DNA from: a virus
DNA length: 64,000 bases
Strand: one strand, 5' to 3'
Virus record (IMG/VR): IMGVR_UViG_3300008267_000016
Location: 1 to 64,000 of that record
The notes under the pieces are model-generated. The model ran no database searches and was not told where the DNA came from. It saw only the letters and a list, made by a program, of their open reading frames with translations. Shown piece by piece: positions 63,927 through 64,000 of this stretch (the first letter of the stretch is position 1; the number at the start of each line of letters is the position of its first letter). The position numbers were made by a program, and so were the translations under genes.

Positions 63927-64000
63927 TTGATGTGATTCGAAGGAGGCGCACCACGTTTAGGGCCGGTGCCGCCCATGCAGAGCAATGTACATCACTCAGC
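63927..64000. other. Window edge
   Basis: 74 bases upstream of the leftward module. A short leftward frame ending in GPKRGAPPSNHIK overlaps the next start (ATGA) and may be the end of another small gene, but the frame is closed by a TGA within the window. No promoter is evident. Confidence 0.25.

Noticed and set aside
1-64000. tRNA genes, integrase, and photosynthesis genes such as psbA
   Set aside because: Looked for in gaps and protein list; no cloverleaf-like gap, no recombinase motif, and no photosystem gene seen. Their absence applies only to this window.

Overview
The window is a contiguous piece of a large tailed bacteriophage genome, most likely a cyanophage. The evidence is a phage head and packaging set (large terminase, portal, major capsid), lysis genes, tail-collar proteins, a phage replication set (PrimPol-helicase, family A DNA polymerase, SSB, exonuclease), ThyX, and two small proteins that fit the NblA phycobilisome-degradation pattern. 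Two copies of the cyanobacterial word GCGATCGC occur, near 47.9 and 61.4 kb, and there is a cassette of mini-proteins of a type I associate with picocyanobacteria. I see no tape-measure or sheath gene here, so a short-tailed virion is possible, but those genes could lie outside the window.

Layout. 1-2.1 kb (leftward): a GH130-like propeller protein cut by the window edge and a GT4 glycosyltransferase. 2.2-44.7 kb (mostly rightward): terminase; three surface or glycan genes; the portal with a scaffold-like gene overprinted on its end; two highly expressed capsid genes with a strong terminator after them; a run of unrecognised virion proteins (11-24 kb) interrupted by leftward accessory genes (a Dps-like protein with an HTH protein at 20.5-21.3 kb, and a methyltransferase/HTH/HNH block at 23.9-26.7 kb). 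From 27 to 35.5 kb come tail fibre and collar proteins, including two adjacent 503-residue proteins each built from 29 tandem 14-residue repeats. 35.5-38.8 kb holds three 2-oxoglutarate oxygenases and a carbamoyltransferase. 39.3-41 kb holds small, translationally coupled phage proteins. 41.6-42.9 kb is a two-domain endolysin with a long hairpin ending at its start codon. thyX closes the arm.

The arms converge at 44.7 kb. From 64 back to 44.7 kb nearly everything is leftward and looks early: a DUF3150-like / MoxR AAA+ / VWA module, DNA polymerase, SSB, HNH-HTH nucleases, a PD-(D/E)XK exonuclease, the PrimPol-SF3 helicase, then the mini-protein cassette. One rightward gene, the stronger NblA-like protein at 52.46 kb, sits inside this arm with its start codon overlapping that of a leftward neighbour.

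How it fits together: the left arm runs replication and host takeover (DNA synthesis, probably phycobilisome dismantling). The right arm builds, decorates and releases the virion. Many genes overlap by 1-11 bases, so translational coupling is the rule, and recognisable intrinsic terminators are few (near 10.5, 14.0, 52.7 and 58.0 kb). Names are from motif reading by eye; no database search was possible.
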